64,000 bases of DNA from Minthousia sp045628125 (GTDB lineage Bacteria > Bacteroidota > Bacteroidia > Bacteroidales > Bacteroidaceae), in the NCBI GenBank assembly GCA_045628125.1, contig JAZQPA010000199.1:1-64000 (forward strand), in the 5' to 3' direction. Numbering within the stretch: the first letter of the stretch is position 1; each line of letters starts with the position of its first letter. Made by a program: the position numbers and the translations under genes. Shown in pieces: positions 41,942 through 49,495 of the stretch. Below the pieces are notes generated by a model. The model was not told the origin of the DNA. It worked only from the letters and a program-made list of their open reading frames with translations, and did not search any database.

Positions 41942-42691
41942 TTATTCCTCATCCGGTTGCTGGCCATCGTGAGCCTTCCACATGCATTCGGTAATCTGCA
42001 TGTCGGTGAATACGGCCTTGAACGATGAATCCTCTGGTGAGCAGGCATAGATACCGAAGCGTATCACGTCCTTTGCCTCGTACATGTGGCATACACGCAT
42101 CTGGCTCCATTCCTGTCCATTGGTAGAGCATTCGATGCAGAAGTCATCATCACGGCGTGAGAGACGATACCACATCTCCTTAACATCGGCAGGGATAGCT
42201 GTCGTTGCCCAGTCGCTGTAGCCATTGTTGGTTGCCACACTACCCAAGTGCTGGAACTGCTCGTTTTCAAATTCAATGCTACCTTTCAGCCAGTTGTCGG
42301 AATTCAGGTACATGACCACACCACACTGGTCAAAACGATGGTGGCTCTCCTGGAAGTTGGTCTTTACCACAAAACTGAAGAATTTCTCGCGGGTGCTGAT
42401 CTGCAGTGCAGGGGCGTTATCGTTGCGGAAATGGTAGTAGGTGCGCTGCCAAAGGTCTGTGCCTGGCTTTGTCACAACCTCAATGGTGTCACCCTTGATG
42501 GCAAAACTCTCAGGTTCACGCGTCCACTCAAAGTCGGCAAGGTTCAGTGAACCTTTTTCTTTCAACACGTTAGCAACCACATCGTTGAAATCGTTAACAG
42601 TATTCTCTGATTCCACGTTGCTGTTCTCCTTTTGATTAGTTGTACATGCCATCATGGATGTGGCAAGTACTGCAAAAAAAATCTTTTTCAT
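41942..42691 (-). CDS. DUF1349 family lipoprotein
   Basis: 249 residues from MKKIFFA. A lipoprotein signal ends in SMMAC, with the Cys near residue 16. The mature part (about 45-245) is a concanavalin-like beta sandwich matching DUF1349 (FDQCGVVMYL, WLKGSIEFEN, YRLSRRDDDF, ECSTNGQEW). Related proteins bind or act on glycans, but no catalytic role is established. An ATG two codons earlier (42697) is an equal option. The -7 element TACTTTTG (42720-42727, minus strand) fixes the start below it. The gene converges on the esterase gene with only 9 bases between stops. Confidence 0.8.
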   Translation of the reverse strand: MKKIFFAVLATSMMACTTNQKENSNVESENTVNDFNDVVANVLKEKGSLNLADFEWTREPESFAIKGDTIEVVTKPGTDLWQRTYYHFRNDNAPALQISTREKFFSFVVKTNFQESHHRFDQCGVVMYLNSDNWLKGSIEFENEQFQHLGSVATNNGYSDWATTAIPADVKEMWYRLSRRDDDFCIECSTNGQEWSQMRVCHMYEAKDVIRFGIYACSPEDSSFKAVFTDMQITECMWKAHDGQQPDEE

Positions 42692-42719
42692 TATCATAGT
42701 GGTTTGTTCTTTCAGGTTG

Positions 42720-42727
42720 CAAAAGTA
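42720..42727 (-). promoter_or_regulatory. -7 element of the DUF1349 gene
   Basis: The minus strand reads TACTTTTG, matching TAnnTTTG, 28 bases before the ATG at 42691. Confidence 0.5.
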
Positions 42728-42808
42728 CGGCTTATTGTTGGTTCTGGCAATACTATCAGTCAATCATTTTTGATGACGGATTATTTTTTTTATATGAGTT
42801 GTTCTTTG

Positions 42809-42816
42809 TATCTTTG
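42809..42816 (+). promoter_or_regulatory. -7 element of the alpha/beta hydrolase gene
   Basis: TATCTTTG, 47 bases before the ATG at 42863, divergent from the DUF1349 promoter. Confidence 0.55.
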
Positions 42817-42862
42817 CCCCTACGAACAGAATGAACCAAACTTTGTAAACTTAATAGAAAAA

Positions 42863-44275
42863 ATGAGAGGTATCAAAACATTATTTGCTGCAGCCGCATT
42901 GTGCGCAGCAATGCCTGTGTCTGCACAGACACTGAAGATGACCAATCAGGTGGTTCGCGTGACCGCTTACGAGGCACAAACCGCCGTGAATCTGGTAGTA
43001 GTAAAGCCTGAGGCAAAGGTAGAGACCCTGGATCCTGCCGCTTTTGCCGTTGAAACCAATGGAGTTGCTCGTACTGTTAAGGCTATCTATACCTGTGATG
43101 ACCGTGGCGAGTGGTGTGACAATGGTGATTACCTGGCATTCGGTTTAGAGAACATTGCCGACCGTAAGGCTCAGCCACTGGTTGCGATGGGTAGAGGAAC
43201 CTGGAGCACAGCTTATCCTGTAAAGGTTTCTTTGGCTAAGGGTAAGACCATCAAGGCTGCCGGCCAGAAATATACCGCAGTAGAGTGTGAGACACCTCAT
43301 GCTTTGCGCAACTTCCTGTCTGAGGCAGATTTCTTCCGCCGCGGCACCTATACCGGTATCGCTACCGGTAAGACAGGCAAGCAGACACTGACTTATGGCG
43401 CATACGAGCCACAGGCTTTGAAGCTGGATGGCAAGAAGAACCCGCTGATCATCTGGTTGCATGGTGGTGGCGAGGGTGGTACTGATGTCTCTATTGCCCT
43501 GATGGGTAACGAGGTGGTATCTCTGATTCGTGAGGATATCCAGTCACACTTCACTACCGAGGGTGGTGACAAGGGTGCATACGTACTGGCTGTTCAGTGT
43601 CCTACCATGTGGATGGATACTTCAAAGGGTATGGGTACAGGTCAGTACCCTTCGCTCTATAGCGACGTCCTGATGGCTACTATCCAGCACTATCTGGCTG
43701 AGAACCCTGACGTAGATCCTAACCGTCTGTACCTGGGCGGTTGCTCGAACGGTGGTTACATGACCATGAACATGCTGATCCGCAATCCAAAGTTCTTTGC
43801 AGCAGCTTATCCTACCTGTGAGGCTTATCTGGATGCCAACATCTCTGACAATGAGATTAAGGCACTGACCGAGGAGAACATCTGGATTGTTCAGTCGTAC
43901 GATGATACAACCGTTGATCCTAAGGCTAACTGCATTCCTACCTTCAACCGTCTGATTAAGGCTGGTGCCAAGAATGTATGGATGTCTATGTTTGAGAGTG
44001 TGGTTGGTATCGATAACCCTGGCTCAAAGCTGTACGGTCACTTCTCATGGTGCTACCTGTTCAACGATGCTGTTACCGCATCTCAGGAGCCAGGAAGCGA
44101 GCTGAAGCCAAGCAACAACGGTGGCGGTTCTGTAGCTCCTCAGGGTTACAAGAACATCTACGAGTGGATGAATGCACAGGTACTGAAGGACCCTGTGGCA
44201 GATTTCCCAAATCCATTTGCCAGAACCGTAAATGCCAACCAGCGTGTTGACGAGAACGGTAAGCAGCGTTATTAA
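42863..44275 (+). CDS. exported alpha/beta hydrolase (polyhydroxybutyrate depolymerase / feruloyl esterase-like)
   Basis: 470 residues. A signal peptide ends near residue 20 (VSA). An N-terminal beta-sandwich (about 22-155) precedes the alpha/beta-hydrolase domain, which shows the oxyanion loop IIWLHGGGEGG and the nucleophile motif GGCSNGGYM. A late Asp (SYDDTTVDP) and His (YGHFSW) complete a likely triad. Relatives release acyl or feruloyl groups from plant polysaccharides or act as peptidases; the substrate is not determined. Codon choice resembles that of highly expressed genes. A strong terminator follows. Earlier in-frame starts precede the promoter and were rejected. Confidence 0.82.
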   Translation: MRGIKTLFAAAALCAAMPVSAQTLKMTNQVVRVTAYEAQTAVNLVVVKPEAKVETLDPAAFAVETNGVARTVKAIYTCDDRGEWCDNGDYLAFGLENIADRKAQPLVAMGRGTWSTAYPVKVSLAKGKTIKAAGQKYTAVECETPHALRNFLSEADFFRRGTYTGIATGKTGKQTLTYGAYEPQALKLDGKKNPLIIWLHGGGEGGTDVSIALMGNEVVSLIREDIQSHFTTEGGDKGAYVLAVQCPTMWMDTSKGMGTGQYPSLYSDVLMATIQHYLAENPDVDPNRLYLGGCSNGGYMTMNMLIRNPKFFAAAYPTCEAYLDANISDNEIKALTEENIWIVQSYDDTTVDPKANCIPTFNRLIKAGAKNVWMSMFESVVGIDNPGSKLYGHFSWCYLFNDAVTASQEPGSELKPSNNGGGSVAPQGYKNIYEWMNAQVLKDPVADFPNPFARTVNANQRVDENGKQRY

Positions 44276-44295
44276 TTTACGTACTATAAATAAGG

Positions 44296-44326
44296 AAGGC
44301 ACTCTCAAAAATGAGAGTGCCTTTTT
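44296..44326 (+). terminator. Rho-independent terminator of the alpha/beta hydrolase gene
   Basis: A perfect 11-bp stem AAGGCACTCTC / GAGAGTGCCTT with loop AAAAAT is followed by TTTTT. Confidence 0.93.
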
Positions 44327-44390
44327 ATATGTCATGGCCACGGTGGCTTACTGCAATTCTCCATGGCTCTTCCCGATGCGGAATTGCCTT

Positions 44391-45050
44391 TCACAATTCA
44401 AAATGATCTGCCTGTTGAATATGGGGCATGAATTCCTCTTCCTTGGCCAGAATAACGTTGAACGCCGAGGAATTGGGAAAACGGTTGAAGTATGGGTCGT
44501 TGCTCATGAACAGGTCAATACGGGAAAACCTCTGGTCACGAAGCATTGCGGAACGGTATGCTTGTATGCGCTGTCTGATGCGGGGCAGAACCTTCAATCC
44601 TTTACGCCCATCAGCGAAATGTACCAAGGCTATGACATGCCAAACCTTCTTTGCATTGTAGAGTGCCTCTCTCTGCTCTGGGGTTGACCGGTGGGAAATG
44701 GTAAGTTTTCGTCCGAATCTCTGGTTTATGGATTCCATCATCTCACGGAATATCTGCCCATGGGCGGATGTGTCCTTCAAACCGTTTATGCCGATGTGGT
44801 AGTGTATCATTTCATGGATGATGGTATCCTCCCATTCCTCTTCCGGAAGGTCAAAACAGATGCTGAACTTCAATCGGAAATCAAACAGTTGCGTTCCGTG
44901 TAGCAGGGTGTGGCGCTTCTTGGCGGTACATTGTCCCACGAATGTTTTTGCCCTGCTCAGTTGTATGGGTGGCATCGTAAGTTTACCGCCAAACATCTGA
45001 GTGTTGAACTTCTGGAATTTCTTTGCAATATATTCGGATGTCGGTTTCAT
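44391..45050 (-). CDS. SprT-like zinc metalloprotease-fold protein
   Basis: 219 residues, cytosolic. The motif HEMIH at 79-83 (IIHEMIHYHIG) is the zinc-binding HExxH of SprT/Spartan-like proteins; SAHGQIFREMM supplies the third His. Spartan proteases clear DNA-protein crosslinks in eukaryotes; bacterial SprT-like proteins are poorly characterised. It is the last gene of the minus-strand stress operon, 43 bases after the HAD gene, in keeping with a repair function. The C-terminal 80 residues (GLKVLPRIRQRIQAYR and following) are not conserved motifs that I recognise. Confidence 0.82.
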   Translation of the reverse strand: MKPTSEYIAKKFQKFNTQMFGGKLTMPPIQLSRAKTFVGQCTAKKRHTLLHGTQLFDFRLKFSICFDLPEEEWEDTIIHEMIHYHIGINGLKDTSAHGQIFREMMESINQRFGRKLTISHRSTPEQREALYNAKKVWHVIALVHFADGRKGLKVLPRIRQRIQAYRSAMLRDQRFSRIDLFMSNDPYFNRFPNSSAFNVILAKEEEFMPHIQQADHFEL

Positions 45051-45093
45051 TCATGTTTATCCTATACGGATAATAATCGAAGCATGTGCATCT

Positions 45094-45696
45094 TTACTTC
45101 TGTTCAAGCATCTGGCGCAACTCCTTTTCGTACTGCTTTGCATCCCTGAATACTATGCCGTCCATGCCTACACGTCTGCCGCCTTCTATGTTTTCTGCTC
45201 TGTCATCGGCGAAGATGCATTCTTCGGGTTTGAGATTAAATTTGCTGAAGAGCCGGTGGTAAATCTCGGGTTCTGGCTTGATGACCTTCTCCTCGGATGA
45301 GATAATGTAACCGTCGAGTAGCTTGAATATCTCAAACTGAGCCATCGTCAGATGAACCTTGCTGCACCAATTGGTCAAGCCGTAGAGTTTGTAACCCTCG
45401 GCTTTCAGTTGGGTGAGCAGTTCTCTCATACCCTCCACCTCATTCGTCACAATCTCAGGATAGTGCTCGTTGAAGTATCGTATTTCTGGTTCAAACTCCT
45501 TGTTCTGCTCAATCCACTCTTCCATGATGACCTCGAAAGGACGTTCCTCTCGGTCGAGAAGTTGCTGCAGCTCCACATTGTAGAGCACGGGAGTGAAAGC
45601 CAAACAACGCTCGGTGTCTGGTATGTACTTGCGGAAGAATGCCTCAAAGTCATAATCCACAAGTACCTTACCGAAGTCAAATATCAGGTTCTTCAT
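45094..45696 (-). CDS. HAD superfamily hydrolase (YihX-like phosphatase)
   Basis: 200 residues. Motif I is FDFGKVLVD with nucleophile D7; the usual second Asp of DxD is replaced by Gly, as in the YihX/epoxide-hydrolase-like subgroup. Motif II is the T of GLTNW, motif III the K of VIKPEP, and motif IV IFADDRAEN. Length and the alpha-helical cap position fit subfamily IA. Probably a small-molecule phosphatase (for example of sugar phosphates); the substrate is unknown. It starts 3 bases after the flavin reductase stop. Confidence 0.87.
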   Translation of the reverse strand: MKNLIFDFGKVLVDYDFEAFFRKYIPDTERCLAFTPVLYNVELQQLLDREERPFEVIMEEWIEQNKEFEPEIRYFNEHYPEIVTNEVEGMRELLTQLKAEGYKLYGLTNWCSKVHLTMAQFEIFKLLDGYIISSEEKVIKPEPEIYHRLFSKFNLKPEECIFADDRAENIEGGRRVGMDGIVFRDAKQYEKELRQMLEQK

Positions 45697-45699
45697 TTT

Positions 45700-46266
45700 T
45701 TATTTCAGTTCCTTTCCGCATGAGAAAGCATCACCAGCCACCTTGCCCATCTGAATGTATTTATGGTTGACTGGTTCGAAGCAGATGAGGTTCATCTTCT
45801 CTATATCAGGATTGCCCTTCTCGTTGAGATACTTTTCATCGCATAGTATGTTGACAACCTCAGCAATCAGGAAATAGCCGGTTTCTGACTCGTCAAGTTT
45901 CTGTTTGATGCGGCACTCCATGGTCATTGGGAACTCCTTGAAGAGAGGTGCATTCACGTTGGGAGCCTTCTCTATTGTCCAACCTGTCTTTGCCATCTTC
46001 TCAGGATCGTTCTTTGCCGACACAATACCTACAAAGTCACTGGCCACCATGGTTTCTGCGGTAGCGAAGGCAACGGTAAATTCACCATTGTTCAGTTTCA
46101 GGTTATCGGTAGTGGCATGGGTGCCCATACTGATCATAATCTCGTGCATATCCCAGGTTCCGCCCCAGGCAGCATTCATGGCGTTGGCTACTCCGTTTTC
46201 GTTGTATGTGCCGATAATCAGCACTGGCTGTGGAAGCATCCACGGTTTTGATCCGAATGATTTCAT
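45700..46266 (-). CDS. flavin reductase family protein (flavoredoxin-like)
   Basis: 188 residues. The N-terminal MLPQPVLIIGTYNENG, NAMNAAWGG and the FVGIVSAKNDPEK stretch match the FMN-binding split-barrel flavin reductase domain, in the flavoredoxin group found in anaerobes. It should bind FMN and pass electrons from NAD(P)H or ferredoxin to a partner. The partner is not evident; co-transcription with a peroxiredoxin and repair genes suggests redox stress. It lies 15 bases after the AlkD-like gene. Confidence 0.88.
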   Translation of the reverse strand: MKSFGSKPWMLPQPVLIIGTYNENGVANAMNAAWGGTWDMHEIMISMGTHATTDNLKLNNGEFTVAFATAETMVASDFVGIVSAKNDPEKMAKTGWTIEKAPNVNAPLFKEFPMTMECRIKQKLDESETGYFLIAEVVNILCDEKYLNEKGNPDIEKMNLICFEPVNHKYIQMGKVAGDAFSCGKELK

Positions 46267-46281
46267 AATTGTATGTTGTTT

Positions 46282-47016
46282 TTATTTCTTTTTCATCCAT
46301 TGTTCCCGCTCATCCTTATCCATCTTCTCAATGGCATAGCGCAAGGCGGTGCGTGGCATAGTGGAGGCATATTCCGATAGGAAAGCACGCAACTCGTCCA
46401 TTCCGCATTGCTTGCCCATTTCTCTCAGCAGCCAACCTACAGCCTTGTGCATCAGGTCATGTTTATGATGAAGATGATGACGGGCATAACGAAGAGTGTA
46501 GGAGGCATCGTTTGCCTTCAGTGTTGCCATGGTGGATACGATTGAGATGCGTTGCTCCCAGAGATTATCGCTGTTGGCCAGTTTATCCATCAGCTTCAGT
46601 TTCTCTGCTTTTGCCGCTCCCGATTCTACTAACCATTTACCAAGTATCTTGTAACAGCTTAAATCCACCAGGTCCCAGTTGTTGGCATTTCTGGCATTGC
46701 AGAGATACATGGCAAGAATGGCATCCTTTTCCTCTTCTGTTGCCTTTCTATCGTTATACTGCTCCACAAGGATTAGGAAACCGCAAAGCCTTACCTCATG
46801 CCATTTATTCTCCAGCAGTTTCTGTACCTCATCTGGCGGTAAGGAACGGTATTCCTTTACAAATGCACGTGTTTCCGGGACTTTTAATCCCAGGAACTCA
46901 TCACCTTCCCCATATTGTCCCCTGCCTGTCTTGAAGAATCTTATCAGCCCCTTCCGCTGTTCCGGATTCTCAAGCATCTGCATGGCAGAGATTAATTCTT
47001 TTGCCGTTTTACTCAT
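46282..47016 (-). CDS. AlkD-like DNA alkylation repair protein
   Basis: 244 residues, all helical, HEAT-like repeats. NNWDLVDLS at about 115-123 and LWEQRISIVS about 35 residues later are the conserved DNA-facing segments of AlkD glycosylases, followed by HHKHDLMHKAVGWLLRE. AlkD removes N3- and N7-alkylpurines without base flipping. The ATG overlaps the peroxiredoxin stop by four bases, so the two are translationally coupled. Confidence 0.9.
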   Translation of the reverse strand: MSKTAKELISAMQMLENPEQRKGLIRFFKTGRGQYGEGDEFLGLKVPETRAFVKEYRSLPPDEVQKLLENKWHEVRLCGFLILVEQYNDRKATEEEKDAILAMYLCNARNANNWDLVDLSCYKILGKWLVESGAAKAEKLKLMDKLANSDNLWEQRISIVSTMATLKANDASYTLRYARHHLHHKHDLMHKAVGWLLREMGKQCGMDELRAFLSEYASTMPRTALRYAIEKMDKDEREQWMKKK

Positions 47017-47474
47017 TCTTTGATCACTTTCAGGATCTGCTCTGCGTGAATCTTCGTCTTGATCTCTTTTGGAGTAAATATACGCTCAATGACTCCTTCC
47101 TCATTGACAAGGTAGGTGGTGCGAAGTATGCCTATGGTTCTGCGGCCGCATGCCACCTTTTCACCCCATGCTCCAAGTGACTGGAGCAGTTCCGTGCTCG
47201 TGTCTGCAATAAGTGGGAACTCCAAGCCTTGGGCATCAGCAAATTTCTTCTGCAATTCCTGCTTGTCCTTGCTCACACCGATAATCTCATAGCCAAGTCC
47301 TGCCAACTCCTGTTTGTGTGCCTGGAGTGAACATGCTTCGGCCGTGCAACCGCTTGTGTTTGCTTTCGGATATGTGTAGAGCACAATCTTGCGACCACGA
47401 TAATCACTTGATTTTATCTCATTCCCGTGCTGGTCAATACCAAGCACATCAGGTATTCTATCGCCAACATTCAT
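47013..47474 (-). CDS. bcp: thioredoxin-dependent thiol peroxidase (BCP/PrxQ peroxiredoxin)
   Basis: 153 residues from the ATG at 47474 (MNVGDRIPDVLG). The peroxidatic C43 and resolving C48 are in NTSGCTAEACSLQ, the spacing of the atypical two-cysteine BCP group. The enzyme reduces hydroperoxides using thioredoxin. It heads the five-gene minus-strand operon; the -7 element lies at 47554-47561, and the 15 codons upstream of the chosen ATG are not conserved. Confidence 0.93.
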   Translation of the reverse strand: MNVGDRIPDVLGIDQHGNEIKSSDYRGRKIVLYTYPKANTSGCTAEACSLQAHKQELAGLGYEIIGVSKDKQELQKKFADAQGLEFPLIADTSTELLQSLGAWGEKVACGRRTIGILRTTYLVNEEGVIERIFTPKEIKTKIHAEQILKVIKE

Positions 47475-47553
47475 AATTGTAATGTATTTTTGTGGTTTAT
47501 AATTATCGTACAAAACCAATCTGCATAAAGCACAGAAATATTTGTACCGAAGA

Positions 47554-47561
47554 CAAAGATA
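47554..47561 (-). promoter_or_regulatory. -7 element of the bcp-alkD-flavin reductase-HAD-sprT operon
   Basis: The minus strand reads TATCTTTG (TAnnTTTG), 80 bases before the bcp ATG. Confidence 0.55.
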
Positions 47562-47626
47562 CTATTTTTTTGTCAGTTGGTGAAATTTTCCAAACATTCT
47601 CTATTCCTCCTGAAGTCAATATCTAC

Positions 47627-47893
47627 TCAGAACCGATATACACTTATTCCATACTTAGGAATGTCAAGATAAATATAACACTCATCATGACTCCCTGAAC
47701 AATCTATCGTAGCGGATGAGTCGTGTGTGGTTACGTTTGAGAGTACAAGTGAATAAACTCCAGGAGTACAAGGAATTCTGTAGCCACGGTAAGACTTGGA
47801 ACTGAAGTTGAATACGAACAAATGACCTTGTCGCTCAAAGACCAGTACTTGATCATTTATCGCTGAAAGACGCAGATGAAGGCTTGACTGAGT
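47627..47893 (-). pseudogene. C-terminal remnant of a glycogen-branching-enzyme-like protein
   Basis: The minus strand is open between stops and reads QVLVFERQGHLFVFNFSS followed by KSYRGYRIPCTPGVYSLVLS. This is the C-terminal beta domain of alpha-1,4-glucan branching enzymes (V-x-V-F-E-R-x-x-x-x-F-V-F-N-F-x-x-x-x-S-Y-x-x-Y). Only about 85 codons survive; there is no start, no catalytic domain, and the reading frame is closed by a stop just upstream (47894-47896). The final residues are not well conserved. Confidence 0.6.
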
Positions 47894-47956
47894 TCAACCG
47901 TCAGTTCTCGCAATCCATAAAAATCTCTTGGAAAGTACGCCAGGCGCTGGTAACCA

Positions 47957-48109
47957 ATGCCTTGTTTCATCTTTCACCAGATGACAGACATGGAAATCAG
48001 CAACCGCCTGGGTTTTGTCAACCAAAGCCATTTCGGCACATTCTTTAAACGGCACACTGGGCATTCGCCAATTCTAAGTTCAAGTCCCGTAAGAGTGGTC
48101 GAACCCTGA
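47957..48109 (+). pseudogene. C-terminal remnant of an AraC-family regulator
   Basis: About 50 codons contain MTDMEISNRLGFVNQSHFG then TFFKRHTGHSP, the second helix-turn-helix of AraC-type regulators (L-G-F-x-N-x-S-H-F-x-x-x-F-K-x-x-x-G-x-S-P). After HSP the expected x-x-[FY]-R is lost. There is a stop immediately upstream (47951-47953) and no first helix-turn-helix in frame. Confidence 0.6.
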
Positions 48110-48125
48110 TTGTCTGATACTTGTG

Positions 48126-48218
48126 TCAGTATAACTTATAGTTATCGAATCTGTCAATCCACATCTCAGCCATCTTGTAGTGCATGGCCGGTGTGGGATG
48201 TATTCCGCCCCACCTCTC
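48126..48218 (-). pseudogene. C-terminal remnant of an SGNH/GDSL hydrolase
   Basis: About 30 codons end in GGIHPTPAMHYKMAEMW, the last conserved block of SGNH esterases, in which the D-x-x-H-P pattern supplies the catalytic His. A stop closes the frame just upstream (48219-48221) and no other block remains. Confidence 0.5.
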
Positions 48219-48230
48219 TCATGCAGTAGG

Positions 48231-48266
48231 TGGGTATTTTTTATTACCCAAAAATGGGTATTTTTA
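48231..48266 (+). repeat. Operator-like repeats before the RND efflux operon
   Basis: Two direct copies of TGGGTATTTTT start 24 bases apart (48231 and 48255). Between them TACCCA (48245-48250) forms an inverted repeat with TGGGTA (48255-48260) around AAAA. The block lies 23 bases before the -33 element, a typical place for a regulator. Confidence 0.55.
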
Positions 48267-48288
48267 TTTCCAAGGTTCTTTAAAATAC

Positions 48289-48319
48289 TTTTGAATTAAT
48301 GAAAATTTCCTTACCTTTG
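48289..48319 (+). promoter_or_regulatory. Promoter of the RND efflux operon (-33 and -7)
   Basis: TTTTG at 48289-48293 and TACCTTTG at 48312-48319 are separated by 18 bases, close to the Bacteroidota consensus TTTG-N19-TAnnTTTG. The adaptor gene starts 50 bases downstream. Confidence 0.7.
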
Positions 48320-48369
48320 CGGCCGGAAAAGTCAAACTACTGATAATTTAAGGTGAAAAGAGTATAAGT

Positions 48370-49482
48370 ATGAGAATAAAAAATGTAGCAGGCGTTTTAC
48401 TGGCTGTTGCACTGGCTGCGTGTGGCAACGGTGAGAAACAAAACGCCAATTCCGAGTTAATTTTTCATGGCGATACCGTAACTGTTGACGCAGGTTCGCC
48501 AATCTGTTCAAAAATCAAGATGATTACACTGGCCGAGGAGCCGTTCAGCAATGAGTTCCGCACCGTGGGTACCGCACAAGCCGAAACCGGCCGCTATGCC
48601 GAGGTGTGCACCCCATTCGACGGCCGCGTGACCCGTTCGGCTGTACGTCTGGGCGATAAGGTGAGAGCCGGTCAGGTGCTGTTCGAGATGTCGTCGGCTG
48701 ATTTTGTGGAAGCCAGCAAGACCTATTTTCAGGCAGTGCGCCAGAACGAACAGGCACAGGCTGAGTACAAGCGTAAGCAAACCCTGTTTGAGCATGGCAT
48801 TGCTGCCAAGCGTGAACTGGATGAGGCCATGACTGAGGCAGAGAATGCCCGCAAGGAGATGGAATCGGCCGAGGCAACCCTGAAAGTATATAATATGAAC
48901 GCATCGACCCTGAAGATGGGTCAGTCATTGCGCATTTGTGCCCCTATCGATGGCGAGGTGGTGGCCAGCAGCATCACTCCGGGTCAGTTTGTCAAGGCTG
49001 ACGACGAACCGCTGGTCACCATTGCCGACCTGAGCAAGGTTTGGGTGACTGCCCTGATCAAGGAGCGCTATATCGGTATCGTGAATGCAGGTGGCGAGGC
49101 AGAAATCTTTACCGATGCGCAACCCGATAAGGTTATTATCGGAAAGGTGTTCAATGTGGGCAACCTGGTGGACGAGGAGACACGTTCCGTACAGGTGGTG
49201 CTGGCGTGTGATAACCCTGACCGTATGCTGAAGCACGGCATGTACGTATCTGTACACTTCATGTCCGAGCCAAAGCCAAGCATAGTGGTTCCCTCTACTG
49301 CTGTATTCCAGGGTGAGAACCGCAGTTATGTGTTCGTTGCCACCGGTAAGGCCAACACCTATGTGCGCCGCGAAGTGGAGACGGGCAACAGCAGCGATGA
49401 TAACAGCAAGGTGAGCATACGTAAGGGATTGAAGGTGGGCGATCAGGTCATTGCCGTCGGCGGTCTTTATCTGAACGATTAA
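48370..49482 (+). CDS. RND efflux periplasmic adaptor lipoprotein
   Basis: 370 residues. A lipoprotein signal ends in ALAAC (Cys near residue 19). Split lipoyl-type strands (YAEVCTPFDGRVTRSAVRLG and LRICAPIDGEVVASSI) flank an alpha-helical hairpin (about 115-175, rich in A, E, K and Q), followed by the beta-barrel and membrane-proximal domains (to 370). This is the CusB/CzcB-type membrane-fusion protein linking pump and outer-membrane channel. No metal-binding His/Met-rich extension is seen. It is the first gene of the operon; the permease follows after 13 bases. Confidence 0.92.
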   Translation: MRIKNVAGVLLAVALAACGNGEKQNANSELIFHGDTVTVDAGSPICSKIKMITLAEEPFSNEFRTVGTAQAETGRYAEVCTPFDGRVTRSAVRLGDKVRAGQVLFEMSSADFVEASKTYFQAVRQNEQAQAEYKRKQTLFEHGIAAKRELDEAMTEAENARKEMESAEATLKVYNMNASTLKMGQSLRICAPIDGEVVASSITPGQFVKADDEPLVTIADLSKVWVTALIKERYIGIVNAGGEAEIFTDAQPDKVIIGKVFNVGNLVDEETRSVQVVLACDNPDRMLKHGMYVSVHFMSEPKPSIVVPSTAVFQGENRSYVFVATGKANTYVRREVETGNSSDDNSKVSIRKGLKVGDQVIAVGGLYLND

Positions 49483-49495
49483 TCCCTCTGCCCAT

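Larger units (their letters stand above)
47520..48369. other. 850-base region without an intact gene
   Basis: It contains the bcp promoter (47554-47561), three decayed gene fragments (47627-47893 minus, 47957-48109 plus, 48126-48218 minus), the repeated operator-like sequence at 48231-48266 and the efflux operon promoter at 48289-48319. Fragments of three unrelated families side by side on both strands point to past rearrangement or deletion. Confidence 0.7.

Noticed and set aside
44353..44387. GCAATTC/GAATTGC inverted repeat as the terminator of the SprT-like gene
   Set aside because: Short arms, a 21-base loop and no T-run on the minus strand.
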